A stretch of DNA of 64,000 bases, taken from assembly GCA_028023455.1 (NCBI GenBank), contig JAQFVV010012511.1, positions 1,118,001 through 1,182,000 on the forward strand, read 5' to 3'. The notes beneath the pieces were generated by a model. It worked only from the letters and a program-made list of their open reading frames with translations, ran no database searches and was not told where the DNA came from. Each line of letters opens with the position of its first letter. Positions within the stretch are counted from its first letter, which is position 1. Origin of the DNA: Epiperipatus broadwayi (taxonomy: Eukaryota > Onychophora > Udeonychophora > Euonychophora > Peripatidae). A program made the translations under genes and the position numbers. This document shows positions 1-13,483 of this stretch, in pieces.

Positions 1-3000
1 AAACAAACATATAGCAAATTTACATGGTGGATAAATATCCAGGCTCAATATAACCATACATATATCAATTCTTTTAATTTCAGATGCATATGATGCTTAA
101 CAGATTAAATAAGCAAAATTGCTATCATATTTATCAGCTTATCAATGATTTACATAATTACACACACATTAAGTCAAGCATATATGTATTAATGATTTTG
201 GAAAACCTTCAGAGTCACTATATTAAATATAAACTATAAAATATATTAAAATAATCTTCTATCTCTTTTAAAACCTTTTTTTTTTGTTGGAAATTTTACC
301 TTAAACAACAAGCACAGAAGCAATTTTCTCTTTTTTTTTTTTTAAATTAAAACTCTCCATTAGGGAGGGGGAAAATTCAATTTTGAGAAGCAAACTAGTC
401 TAAAGCTATATCAGATACACTAAGTTGAAACAAAGTGTTATAGCATAAAAAGTATTAAAAAAATTAGTTTTATAATGGATAAATGATAAATACACAACAT
501 TATGTCATTTAAATTATAATCCTCACTGGCTTGTTGATAATGTTTTATAAAATATTTCATAAATAAAATACTTTAAATCCAAGGAAAAAGATAGTGAAGG
601 GAATGCTATTTTCCAGAAAAGTTTAATTTTATGTAGACTTACATATGTATACAAATGAAACTCCTTTAGTAATTTTTATGTGGAGTCTCTTCATTTACTG
701 GTTTTTAATCATGTACAGAGTTTATGTTGAACTGCATATTTGATGGTGAAGATCATGATGTTGGATTAACTCAGGAAGTAAAATTGGACCTTCAACAACA
801 ATAAGCTATATACTGAAGAAGTGAAGTTAATTTTTTGGCACTTTAGCTGATCATGGTTATTAACTTGACTACCAGTAAAAGTACAGGGTACATCATTTTA
901 AGAAGGCAATGACAAAGATTACAAGAAGAAGCAGGATCAATGACAAATAGGAGCAAAATGAATCCTTATAATTTTGAGCTGATCAAAATTTTATATCATT
1001 CACTTCTTTTATTAAGCCCATTCATTTACCAAGAATCTTTTAAGTAACAAAGCCAGTAAATTACCTGTATACATTTTTAAAAAAATTAGATAAGCCAGTG
1101 CTCATCTTCATTCATTCAGTTTTCCAAAAATTCCTTAATTAATTAAGCCAGTAATTATTTTCACTTGTCCAGTGTATCAAATATTTTCTTAATTAAAGCT
1201 TATTTAAAATTATCGTCGCTCTACAATGTGTAAAAATTGATCAAAAGCTCTAGTTATATTAATAAAATAGTAATAAAAACTTATTATTTTTTAAAAAAAA
1301 GACTTCTTTTTTTTGTGACTTAAATATGAATTATTTATAAAAGTTATTTATAATGTGTTATATTTATTAATAAAAATATATAATAAAATATTTACAAAAT
1401 GTCTATGCAAGTTTAAGCATAAAAGTAATGCAGTATTTCTCTGAAATTGGTGTGGCTACTTAAATTTAAATCTTTCTATTTAAAATTTTGTTGCGGTTTT
1501 TAAACAAATTTATATCTGAACTCTTTATGAAAAAGAATTGCCTTGCTTCTAAACATGATACTTACTATTCTATAAACACGCACATACCACTAATTCAGCT
1601 ATATAGACTGAGACAAAATAAACAAATAATTCAATTAGTTTATGAAATTATTCAATCACATACTGACAGAAAAATTATGAAATCAGAACGAAAGTAGTAA
1701 AAAATATTTAATTAATAACAAATTTGATTATACATAATAATTCGTACTAATTGATATGTATATATTGTAACGGTCATATTTGTACACTCATGCAACAAAA
1801 TCCAGAGTTTTGGCAAATTCCTCAAGGCTGATCTAGATGAGGGGTTGAGACCTCGAATCAGATCGCACCTCAGCTCCTTCACCAATGCTCTATGATTTAC
1901 TACCCTGTGAATGATATATATGAGGCTACACTTGGACTCCTTTAATTCACGTGCCAGCAGTAGCAAAGAGTGGAACAAAAGACTCATGGACAAATCAACT
2001 CTTATAGCTATGACTCAACTAAACACACACACACACCTATAATGCTTATGAGATAATTAATAATTGGATATGCATAGTTAAATCATTAATTTAAATAAAC
2101 TATAATTAATGATTTGCATGGATTGAAACGAGCTATGAAAAAATACGTTAAACAATATTATATTTTATATCTTTAATAAAATAAATCAATTATTCCTTTG
2201 TGCATTGGAATTCACCACATGTGTTACAATTAGATGAGTAAGTGAGTTACAGAATCTCATCTTATGCACTGGACAATTAAATCAGAACATATTTTTTTAA
2301 CAACTTTATTACATTATAATCTATGGTTTTAATTATGCCCAAATTTATGCTATGAGATGCTTATAAGGTTTGTAAACAGTTAACTTGCAAGAGAGACAAT
2401 TAATAATTATAATTACTCTAGGTACCTCAAAGCTAGCCTAAATTAGCTCTCTATACAGATTATTATTACATAAGTAGATTGTGCATTCAAATTCAAGTTG
2501 AATTTAATAATATTAATGGCAGAAAGAACTGGGATCTGCTATAGCAAAGTTTCTGATACTATTGCTCTATATTAACCCAAATAAAATGGTGTATCAAATG
2601 TGTGTTTACTCATGGGATCTATCAATTCAATGATCAGTTCCTGTGGACCATACAACTTGCTATGATAAGAGAACATTTTGTTCTGGATGTCTAATTAGCT
2701 TGAAACATGAACAATCTGGACCCTCATGTTCCAGTTCTACGGAAAGCTATCAGAACAAAAATATGGAATGGCCTTAAACCAAATTTCATTTAATACAATA
2801 TATGTATATAGCAAGGCACATATGCTCATATGTGTGCTTTATAAAGAACACATTCACCATGCTAATTATCACTGATCATTATTAAATCTAAAATGTGCTA
2901 AATCTACAACTTCTTTCCACTAAACCATTGTATATCAGTTCATAGTTTAGCATACTCAAACATGCTACAAAGGGGTTAATTAAGTGATCCAGTTTATAGT

Positions 3001-3595
3001 TAATATTTATACTTCATACTATAATTCTAGGGAGGAATAAAGCATAATAAGGACTTACTTATTTAATTCAAATATGCTTTAAAATAACTCTCTTGCATTA
3101 ATCAACTAGGTATTTTCTTAATAATGAGCAAACCTAATTAGTCAGTTAATACATAATAGCTCTTTTATTATATATGATAGGTTTTCAGAATGGAGATTGT
3201 ATGTGTTTGCTTGGATGCATATAAGTTATTTATGGAGAGCTTCTAATCATCTCTCTCACCCCTCCTCTACAGAATCTGAGTATCAATCTCCACTCTGAAT
3301 AAGTCATAGAATATATTCATAAAAAATATAATAAAATAAAAACAAGGCATAACCGCAGAGAAAAATATATTTAGAGTATATTTTAAATTTAGCAAGCATC
3401 ACAATATTAAGTTATCTTACTTTAATTAAATAATTAGGCAAGTTTTACAAAGTAGTTATTCTTAAATTATTTTGAGAAATTAGTTACAATTTAACTTTAT
3501 TACAGAATTTATTCAATAGAGAAAGTTTAAATAAGTTTGTGCACATTTACATACAGCTAGCTTAGAATTATTTAAGAAATTAATAATGAGAGTTT
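1..3595. other. AT-rich non-coding stretch, no gene seen
   Basis: This stretch is a mix of poly-A/T runs and simple sequence. Open frames in it are short and have no recognisable protein similarity, no splice-bounded exon structure and no domain motif. The longest, a 93-codon minus-strand frame at 1712-1993, looks like chance in a slightly less AT-rich patch. I see no RNA gene or transposon signature. Confidence 0.6.
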
Positions 3596-3599
3596 ATTA

Positions 3600-3830
3600 C
3601 AGAGCTCTGTGAATTATTTTACTGATCTTCTCTGCTGAGGCATCTTTTTTCCATGGTGTTTGGCACTGTTATTTTTGGCTGGTCTGGTTCATCTTTACTT
3701 TCTGGACAGGCTTCTGGATCAAACTTCTCTCATCACTGTTAACTTGTCTCCCGCAAGGGCAGACAGCAATGGGTCATCTTTCTAGCCTTGGTTCTTCATC
3801 ATACAGGTGGGCATAGCTCCCAACAGAATT
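3600..3830. other. Locally GC-richer segment of unknown origin
   Basis: About 230 bp are visibly richer in G and C than the flanks. All frames are interrupted by stops, and I recognise no protein or RNA family. It is most likely a fragment of an interspersed repeat, because GC-richer patches elsewhere in the window coincide with transposon remnants. I have no direct proof for this one. Confidence 0.25.
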
Positions 3831-4289
3831 ACAAGTTAAAACTATATAGAGTGATTTATTTTAATTCAAATTAGGGTTTTTTATAATAACACATTTACCT
3901 CTGCAAAAAACGTCAGGATTTGTTTTGAGCCAAATTTTTAATCTTTATTTTACATGTGTGTTATAAGCTTTACAAACAAAACTATTACCTTGATAATTGA
4001 GAAAATAAGTAATTGAGGAAAATAGCGACAGTTATCTATCTTTCTCTTTGTTACAAAACTAAATTTAATATTTTTAAGTTCACTTTTGTTTTTACAGATT
4101 TTAAAACCCAGGTGTGGTCAGCTAATTTCCAAGAAATAAACTACTTTACAAAAACAGATTTTAACTTGGTAAACATTCTGATATATATGCGTGTCATCTT
4201 ATAAATTATAACTTTTAGGCATAGAGAGCTAATTAGTATAAGAGATTTATCATCTTCTAGAAATAAATAAAATTTAAAAGAAATAACAA

Positions 4290-4411
4290 GGTTTGAAATC
4301 TATAACCTTGCAAGCTTCTTTCACATATAAGTATGTATGAAAATTCAAATGGTTTGAAATCTATAACCTTGAAAGCTTCTTTCACATATAAGTATGTATG
4401 AAAATTCAAAT
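4290..4411. repeat. 61-bp tandem duplication, two copies
   Basis: The units at 4290-4350 and 4351-4411 are identical except for one base (gcaagc versus gaaagc). Such high identity in an otherwise drifting AT-rich region points to a recent duplication. No coding content is visible. Confidence 0.9.
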
Positions 4412-4511
4412 ACCAGGTAATATTTAACTCTATCATTTAAATTTATTACCTTAAAATTTAGAATTACGTTTGCCTTATTTATAGAGATTAGTTAACAATA
4501 TTTGAAGTTCG

Positions 4512-4653
4512 CATTTATAAGATATACGCACATACATTACTCTACATTTTATTAAATTATTTTGGTTAATCCTGGAATTACCCATTTATAAAATATATGC
4601 ACATACATGCTTACTATTATATCTTTTTATTAAGCTCTTTTAGTTAAGATACG
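4512..4653. repeat. Diverged 71-bp tandem repeat, two copies
   Basis: Each unit opens with catttataa/gatata or its variant, followed by a shared gcacatacat stretch, and closes near tttaagttaa-like sequence. The first unit starts at 4512 and the second at 4583. The copies differ at many positions, so this duplication is older than the one at 4290. Confidence 0.5.
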
Positions 4654-4659
4654 TCAACT

Positions 4660-7600
4660 TGGAGGGTTATCAAAAAACAAAACTTGGAGGGTTTAAATTA
4701 GGCAAAATATACGACTATGGAACATAGTAGGTAAAACGATATGATAGATAAAGAATACCATTTCAATATATTCGATTGATACTAAATAGTTACATAATTG
4801 AAAGTTGAAAGAATTAATCAAGTATTAAAATATTATTCCATAAAATATAATTTAGAGTATATTATGAATATTAAAATATCTGATTTAATTTTTAATTATT
4901 AAATATAAGAAATTAAACATTTTATCTAAAACTATATAATTAAATATTAACTCATTTAACTTTCTTTACTTTTGGTATTTCACGAAATAAATCAGTCATT
5001 CATTAGGTACCAACGTTTTTTTATATGACAAAATTGGTTTACTTGATGTTTGTCTTTGTCCTTCAAATGAAGATATTTTCTTACAACTATTGATTTTACA
5101 TATATATTTGTATTCCTTTTTTTTGCTTAGCAATTCAGAAAATATGATTCTTTTGGGTTTTTAAATCATTAATTAGAAAGCCGGTTTCGTTAGCTTTAAG
5201 TGCAAAAATCTAAACTTCAGTTAGATGATAGTTTAAATTAATATGAAATATAATTTAAGAAAATTCTAACCACTCAGTTCCCAGAACAGGTGGCATATGG
5301 TTCATCAAGACGTCGGTCTATCTGATAATTATTGCTGATGTGTGGGCAAAAGTTTTGTTGTTAATTTGCTATACCCTTTATGCTGTTACACTTCTGATAT
5401 GAATCTCTGTTAAAACTAACCATTTCAGGCTTTGGTATTATTTGCATCTCAACAACAACAGCAACAAAATCAAATTGATACCAATTTAATTTGGTAAATG
5501 TAATTAATTTATTTCGCAAAAGACTTTTCAAATTAATAAAAAAAATACAACTAAAGTAACATTTCAAAACTAATTTTTGTTTAAAGTACATATTTTAAAA
5601 TTTACATTAAAAATCTTTTTTTTTCTTTTTACATTATAATAAAATATTAAATTAGTACTTAATAATTTTGCAATATTTATAAAGTATTAAATAAATTAGT
5701 ACACACATACTTTTTATATATATCATGTATGTACATGTCAATGTTTTTATGTATAATAAAAATTTCAATTTATATATTAAACACAAGTTGAAACTTAAAA
5801 TGTCTGCTTAATTCTTATTCATAGTCTTTGATATAAGTGAAATTTTCAGCAGATTGAAATTATTTTTAACATTTGTTATTGTAAATTACTTCTAAAATAA
5901 ATAAATAATCAAAATTCATTAATAGGAAAAGTAATAATTCTATATGAGAAATAAAAAAAACCCCAAGACCAAGCTTTAATTAGCAAAAATATAGAAAACA
6001 CCAGAGAAAGTTTTTTAAGTATTTTAAAAAAACAATACTATATAAAAATGAAAAAAATATTTCACTTTTTTAATAAAAACATCATTGAAATAATCAAAAA
6101 TATATTTGAGATAATTTTCCAAATTAAATTAAACTGTACATTTTATCTTGACAAAAATAACATAGAGAGTTTCTATTGCAGTGTAGTGACATCAGAATTG
6201 TTCTTATCATCTAATTACATCTACCAACTACAAACAAAACTGAAAACTAAAAATATAATAAAAATAAGCCACATAATGGGACAAAATCAGATTAAATGAA
6301 TGATAACCAAGTTGTAACACGAAGTCTGGAATAATGTCATCATACACAAAATAGAAAAGACAGTATCACTCTGTTTAATGTTTGGGAGAATTGAGTAATA
6401 TTATTGGCTATTACTTATTTTGGGATTTAAAAAAAACATTGTTTATCCAATATTGGCTTCTTCATTTTCAATTTTTTTTTATCTTAATATTTAAAATCTA
6501 TATCACATTAGTGATAATATATAAGTATCCAGCTGTCACTCTGCAAATATTCAGTTTAGACATCAGTTTTGGTCCACTTAATGCTTTATATAATTTTACT
6601 TGTGATAACTTTTATTTGGCATGATATGTTTGCATATCATCTTTGGCTATTGCACTTGTTGATTTGATAAATCAACTGGAATGACTGACAATACTCTTTT
6701 ATAACATTTAAATATTTTGAGCTATGTTTTAGTTTCGATTTGCTTTTTATCATTGACAAGTAATTCTTATATTTCATTAACTTTTAGCTAAAGCTTTAGT
6801 AATTTTGTATTCTTTATTTTAAAGATTTTCTTCATCAGGATATTCTCTGTTGAAGATATTTATGTATTTGCATTTTAAAATTGTAATACTATTAATGTTA
6901 AATTTTCATCTGGCTTTTCAGATAATAGCTTGCATGTTTATTTAACTAGTTTCTCAAGTACTTGTTTGTCATGACAGATACATTTAATCAGTACTAAAAT
7001 ACTTTTTTGTGCTTTAGTGTATATTTTTGCTTGATATATATATATGTTTTACTTTACATTCAGCAATTTATTAAGTTTTTAATTCTACCTATACTTTTAT
7101 CTGTGATTTAAAAAAAAAATGTTAAGAGCAATGAATCTTGACAATAGGTTTTCAGCTTTCATAGTTGTAAGGGTAGCTTTTTAACTTCGTAATTACCATT
7201 TCCTTCTACTACTGACTATAAATACAACAAACTAACTTTTGTTATGAAAGCAAAACAATATCATCAGAGCCACCAAAGAAAAGATGATGTGGCATTTATC
7301 TCATGGGTTATATATTTATAAAAATTAAATTGTATTATATATAGAATTCCTGCTTTTTCATTATTAGCAAAGCCATTCCTAACCACATTAAGACTTCAAT
7401 GACATATCATCTTTTAAAAAATTGGGCAAAATTCTGGTGCAATAATGTTGAGATATATCTCTCAGAGTAGTTTTGCACCATTTAATAGTCAAAACTGGTT
7501 TCATAAGTATAATCAAAAGATGAAAATAATAAGAAGTTATACTTAGGGGAAAATATATAAAAAAATCAGAAATTAATCAACTAGTTAAGCATAAAGTGAG

Positions 7601-8655
7601 CAGCAATTTAAATATTTGGCAAATAATTTTTAGAGAAGTACTAAGAAATAAGTACTGGGAAATCTGTTACTAAAACTAAATTCTGATCACATGTATAAAA
7701 TAACCATATATATGTGTATCGTATCTATATTTTATTTTCATGAAAGAATAAATTAATAAGCACAAATAATTAACTAAATCAACCCAGAAATAAATCACTA
7801 TACAATGTATATAAAATACAGCAAATAAATATGAGCAGGAATTTCATCTGCATTTCATGCATAAATTCATGCCTGATAATAATATTGATCTTCTATGTGA
7901 AGGAATTTTATGCATGCCCATCTCAGCTTCCACATTAAGCACATAAAATTCTTAAATTCAAATTTTCATATTTTATGCTGTAATAAAAATCCCAAAAGTT
8001 ATAAATAATAAAATAAACTTAATATGCACAATGATAATAAAAAAAATTAGAATAATAAACTTTAGACTGATTACTAAATATCTATAGATCTTAATTCCAA
8101 GTAATATGTTTGCTCACACGTCAATACATTTTGTTTTATATTAAGAATTAACGAAAACCACAAACCTACATTGTAGCGATCTTTTAAATATGAAATTTGA
8201 AATATACACCTCTTTGTAAAAAGTATATATATAATTTGTTCTTTGGATTGTTTTCAATTATGATTATTTAGCCTCAATTCATTGCCTATGAAACCTTAAT
8301 TCATTTGTTAATATAAATTATAACTGGAAATTTGTATTCCCTCATTTGGAGGTGTAAATAATAAAATAAACTTTATTTACTTTTTTTTTTTCAGAACAAA
8401 ATAATAAGGGTGATTCATAAAACAGAATGAAATACTTAATGTTAATTAATGTTAAAAAAAAACAACATTTAAATTAATTTATCCAATTTTGTTTACTAAA
8501 ACTCACTTTCTCATTAAGTCACAAATATACAACAAATATAACCTGTTAATGAACATAAAAGCACACAGACTATATCATATATATTTATATATACATAAAA
8601 TAACACAAACATATTTATATCAAATAAAGTTTAGTCAAAATTATAAAGTTTATAC
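4660..8655. other. AT-rich intergenic DNA, no gene seen
   Basis: Open frames are short and translate to low-complexity, Lys/Asn/Ile/Phe-rich sequence, as expected by chance from AT-rich DNA. Neither strand shows a conserved domain motif, an exon bounded by good splice sites or a structured RNA. Confidence 0.55.
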
Positions 8656-8771
8656 CATAAGGGTAGTAGTTTGGAGACCGTACTGCCACCATCAGATGGC
8701 GCTGTGACACCATCAACAATCTGCCTGAAAATTGCAAGTGATGAATTTTTTTATGAAAGTGGCTGAAAATC

Positions 8772-9105
8772 GACAAATAAAAATGCCTAAAGCAAAACAT
8801 GTACAGCAAATACATCTAAAACTACAAATTATACAAAAAAACACAAGAAAATGCTAAAAAATTCAAATTAAAAAAAAACAACCCATGGAAATATGATCAA
8901 GAGCTACCCCCCCAAATCAAAATTTATTCATTTAAATTGACAAATAAAAATGCCTCAGACAATATATGTCCATCAAATACATCAAAAACTACAAATTATA
9001 AAAAAAACTCCAAGAAAATGCTAAAAAATTCAAATAATAAAAAAAAACCCATGAAAATACAATCAAGAGAACCCCCCCCCCCTACAAGCTGGAAATTCAT
9101 AAAGA
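8772..9105. repeat. 167-bp tandem units inside the left foldback arm
   Basis: Two units start at 8772 and 8939. Each contains gacaaataaaaatgcct, then an aaaactacaaattata block, an aaaatgctaaaaaattcaaa block and a poly-C tract. A partial third unit lies at about 9410-9500. Corresponding units in reverse complement are seen in the right arm at about 11100-11430. A chance open frame at 8937-9188 lies inside this repeat and is not a gene. Confidence 0.75.
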
Positions 9106-9674
9106 AGAATGGCATACAAAGAGCGGGAAAATATGAAAAGATCAAATTATTTATATTCAACATAAATATGCATCTAAGTTCATATTGAAAAGCAATTAAT
9201 TATTCTCTGGCTTTCAAATTACTGCATATGTAAATTGAGCAGTAATATTTAAATAATCAAAAAGTAATCCTCAAAAAATCATTACCGACCCCTCAAATTA
9301 TAGCAACCACTGAGTAACTTTCCTAAAACATAAATCTTAACAATATTTAAAAATCATTTAAGTAACAGATATAATAATAACTCATAACACAGATTAATAC
9401 ATAGTAAGTAATAAAAAAAACCCAGAAAATGCTATAAAATTCAAATTATAAAAAAAAACAAAAAACAATGAAAATATGAGAAAGAGCTACCCCCCCTCTA
9501 AAATGTGAAAATCCACAAAGAAGCATATCTAAATTGAGCAATATTTAAATAATCAAAAAGCAATACATAAAAAATAATTACCAAAGTCCTTCCAATCATT
9601 TTTAGTAGGCACTTAAATGTGTTCAGCATAAAAATCCATTAAGAACATTATTTTGATTTAGAGTTCACATTTTA

Positions 9675-9850
9675 AATAGTAATAGAAGATTGAGTAACGG
9701 TGGTTATTTGGTCTAAGAAATAGAACAGAGATGGCAGAATTTTGAAGCTTTCAACACACTTGAATAGTAACTGAAGATTAAGTAACGATGGTCATTTTGT
9801 GTAAAAAAAATACAGCAAAGATGGCAGCATTTTGAAGCATTTTGGAACAG
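9675..9850. repeat. 88-bp diverged tandem repeat in the foldback core
   Basis: Units start at 9675 and 9763 with aatagtaa, continue with gaagatt.agtaacg.tgg, and end with an agatggcag.attttgaag block. They lie in the non-coding centre of the foldback element. Confidence 0.65.
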
Positions 9851-11537
9851 ATTTTAACACAAATATTAAGAAAAATTTGCACATATTTAATGTTGTATTC
9901 TTCTGCATCAGAAAATAATCCTTATTAACCCTGTCAAAAAATAAAAATTATCCCAACAACTTGTATTTGTAGCAGTACAAAATAATTAACACATCATAAT
10001 AGAACTAAGAAGGTATTTCAAAAGTCTACTTTAGCTACATTTTGATTATATTTGTTAGCTTTGGAAATTCACTTTTTCATGTAAAATGTCTATTACTTTC
10101 ATATTCATTTTGAAAGTACAAACTGTGATTTAATATATATATATAATGGTGAAAAATAATTTATTGAACAAAAAAAAACTGGAAAAATCCAAATGCCTAC
10201 TATAAATGAAGGAAGTAATCGGTAATTATTTTTTATGTATTACTTGTTAATTATTAAATATTATTAATGAATTTAGATATGCCTTCATTTCAAAGCCAGA
10301 AAAAATTAATTGCTTTAAAGATAAATAATTTGATGTTGAAAGTCTTTTCTTTTAAAAGTATTTAGTATATTTTTTGTAAATCTATGCCGACTTACTTTGT
10401 CAATTAAAGCTATTGTGAGGAGATAGGGAGAATTTACCTTGGTAATTAGACACCTCACATTAAAAAATATAGATGCATTTGCAATTTTGTTTAAATAAAA
10501 CGTAATGAAATAGGCATCTTATATATATTTATTATGCACAGAATATTATACTAAAGTATATTTTCTCTTTGGCAAACAATCATTTATTATTGGAAATAGC
10601 ATTGGTATATTATATACGTGTGTGTGTAACTTTTTTTAAATAACTGCTAGTGTTTGTAGATATCTTCTGTTAAATTATTTTTTTAATCTGCTGGGAATCA
10701 CAAACACCAAATCTGGAACAAGGTAATTTTCCCACCTTCTCTTTTAAACTGACTATAATTATATTTAATCACTTACTATGTATTAATCTGTGTTATGAGT
10801 TATTATATCTGTTATTTAAATAATTTTTAAATATTGATAAGATTTATTACATTTTAGAAAAGTTACTCCTGGTTGCTATAATTTGATTAGTGGGGGAAGA
10901 GGTCGGTAATGATTTTTTGAGGATTGCTTTTTGATTATTTAAATATTACTGCTCAATTTACATATGCAGTAATTTGAAAGCCAGAGAACAATTAATTGCT
11001 TTTCAATATGAACTTAGATGCATATTTATGTGGAAGGTCAATAATTTGATCTTTTCATATTTTCCTGCTCTTGTCCACCATGCTTCTTTGTGAATTTTCA
11101 GCTTGTAGAGGGGGGGGGTCTCTTGATCGTATTTTCATGGTTTTTTTGTTTTATTATTTGAATTTTTTAGCATTTTCTTGGTTTTTTTTTTTTATAATTT
11201 GTAGTTTTTGATGTATTTTATGGACATATATTGTCTGAGGCATTTTTATTTGTCAATTTAAGTGAAGAAATTTTGATTTTAGGGGGAAGGGGTAGCTCTT
11301 GATCGTATTTCCATGGTTTTTTTTTTTTTTAATTTTTTAGCATTATCTTGTGTTTTTGTATAATTTGTAGTTTTTGATGTATTTGCTGTACATATTTTGC
11401 CTTAGGAATTTTTATTTGTCAATTTTCAGCCACTTTCATAAAAAAAAGTTATCACTTGCAATTTTCAGGCCGGTTGTTGATGGTGTTGCAGCGCCATCTG
11501 ATGGTGGCAGTACGGTTTCCAAACTACTACCTTTATA

Positions 11538-12451
11538 AGTTTTTAAAATTGTTGAATGACTTAAAAATTTATTGAAGATTTGATATTATTTAATATCATG
11601 AAGTAAGAAGTGACTTGTAACTTTTTGTGGATTTCTTCTCATAGCTCTTCAAAGAATTAAACAGCCAATCTCTCTATTTCTTTTGAAAGTGAATCCTTTT
11701 GTTTGAATGGGAAACTTCCCAAAATTATTTATTTAACAACCACATTTGATAAGGATATATTAGTTCAGCATACATATTTGTAAAATTAAGTCATAGATCA
11801 GTGGTTAATAATTTTATTTTTTATTTAGAGGTCAAAGTACATGAAAATTATGCATTTATAAGACCATTATAGTAAGAATGTTGATGCACAATCTGGAGAA
11901 ACCCTAGAGAATTAGACAGTTATGGTAGACTAACTTCATAGGAAATTTGTAGATCTTGTAATAATTTTGATGAACATGGCTTTCTCTAGTTACTAAAATT
12001 GAAGTATACAGACTACAGTTACAATTTTGTTCAACTCTACTTATACCAAACATGTTTTTCGAAGAATATTAATTAAAATTCTTTCATAAAACATTTCTAT
12101 TATATCTTTTAATTTCATTGTGGATTTTATTATATTTTGTATCAGATAAAATAACTACACATATTTTACAGACACATTTTATCTTACAAATCTTAAAGTA
12201 AATAGGGAATAGTTTTCCCATTGGCATAATAATCTTAGCTTAATTGTGTTTAATATGATAAATCAATTCTCTTAATCCTGTACTATTTTAAATTTAACCA
12301 TATTAATCTAGGTTTTTTTTGTTTCTATTATTTTAAATTAGCTTATCTGAATTCTAAAAAAAATAAATAAAAATAGATAACTAAAAATAAAATTTATTAA
12401 AAATTTTTTTTGTTGTTGTTGAAATTTTTGAATAATTTTGAATGATTTATG
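11538..12451. other. Spacer between two inverted-repeat elements
   Basis: This is plain AT-rich sequence between the 2.9-kb foldback element and the next terminal-inverted-repeat element. I see no gene, RNA or repeat in it. Confidence 0.55.
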
Positions 12452-13238
12452 GGTTGTAGCCTTATAGACAAAGACGCTGCTCGATGGCACCATTTTCGTG
12501 CTAAAACACATAAAAATGACATTTCTGCGGCCAACACGTTCGAACCCGCATTTTCTATAATACAACTTGTTTGTTGTGCTACAGATTGCAGGCTGCTATG
12601 TCACATCACAGTACAACATTTATGTCGCATCACAGCAAATAAATTTGGTGAATTCACACAGTTTATACAATTGTTATGGCTTGGCGAGAGGGTGGGTGTA
12701 TTTGAATTGGATAGAAATGTTGTTTTGATTGAATTTTTTTTTAAAAGTATTGAAATGTTCAGATATCTAAAGTAATAATTATCCGACTCTTTACACCGTA
12801 CTGTATTGAAGTTTTAAGTGGGGAAATATTGACAAGATATATGTGTAAAGTGAGTTGAAATTCGGTAACACGTCAAGTAATGTACTGTTCATTACATTCC
12901 ATGAGACAAACAATATTTTACCATGTGTTTATTTTTGAAGTGAAAAATAGTGGTAACACAAAAATGTCCAGTAAGAAAAATACAATTCTACTCTCTTTTT
13001 TTAAATTTCATAAAAGCATATATTATAAACATGATTAATAAGTAAAGAAGACATTTTATATATATATTTGTTGTTGTTTAAAAAAGTTTTACTTTCTTTA
13101 TTTTCTCTGACTACTGTTATACTTTGTTGAATATATTTTATGTTTATTGTTATCATTTATTTTATATATGTTAATAAAAAAAATATTTACAAGAATATGA
13201 TTTTGATATTTTTTATTTTAGCATTATAAAAAACAGAA

Positions 13239-13305
13239 CCCTAACCCTAAACCTAACCCTAACCCTAAATCTAACCCTAAACTTAACCCTAAACCTAATT
13301 CTAAC
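13239..13305. repeat. Interstitial telomere-like CCCTAA/CCCTAAA array
   Basis: About ten units of ccctaa and ccctaaa, with variants such as acctaa, atctaa and acttaa, run for 67 bp. On the minus strand this reads TTAGGG/TTTAGGG. TTAGGG is the usual telomere repeat of many animal phyla outside the insects. The array lies inside the inverted-repeat element at 12452-13835 and may be part of the element rather than a healed chromosome end. Confidence 0.85.
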
Positions 13306-13335
13306 AACTTTTACTTTTTGTTGTCATACTATTTG

Positions 13336-13483
13336 AAGTAAAAAATAGCGGTAATATCTGTTTCTCTGTAAAAAATTAAAATGTAAAACGAAGACTAAAA
13401 AAGGTAAAAAATAATGGTAACACAATAATATCTGTTTCTCTGTAAAAATTAAAATTTAAAAGGAAGACTAAGAAATTTTACTT
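13336..13483. repeat. 74-bp tandem pair
   Basis: Two units share taatatctgtttctctgta at 13352 and 13426, followed by an A-rich tail with a gaagacta block. They lie just after the telomere-like array within the same inverted-repeat element. Confidence 0.7.

Larger units (their letters stand above)
8657..11537. mobile_element. 2.9-kb foldback element with long inverted arms
   Basis: The outermost sequence, ggtagtagtttggagaccg from 8662 followed by a ccatcagatggcgc motif, returns in reverse complement at 11490-11532. Matching continues inward on both sides. Examples are the gacaaataaaaatgcct block at 8772 and 8939, answered near 11240 and 11410, and a block at 9360-9410 answered near 10780-10830. 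Farther in, the arms become imperfect (9510-9600 against 10200-10290). The central 1 kb has no long open frame, so the element is non-autonomous. Long, internally repetitive inverted arms are typical of Foldback-type DNA transposons. The family assignment is inference and I could not confirm a target-site duplication. Confidence 0.7.

Noticed and set aside
1712-1993. 93-codon minus-strand open frame
   Set aside because: No recognisable similarity, no splice or promoter context, and chance-like composition. Such frames are expected in long AT-rich DNA.
12449-12775. 108-codon plus-strand open frame
   Set aside because: It begins within the terminal inverted repeat of a non-coding element, and the mirrored end does not preserve the frame.
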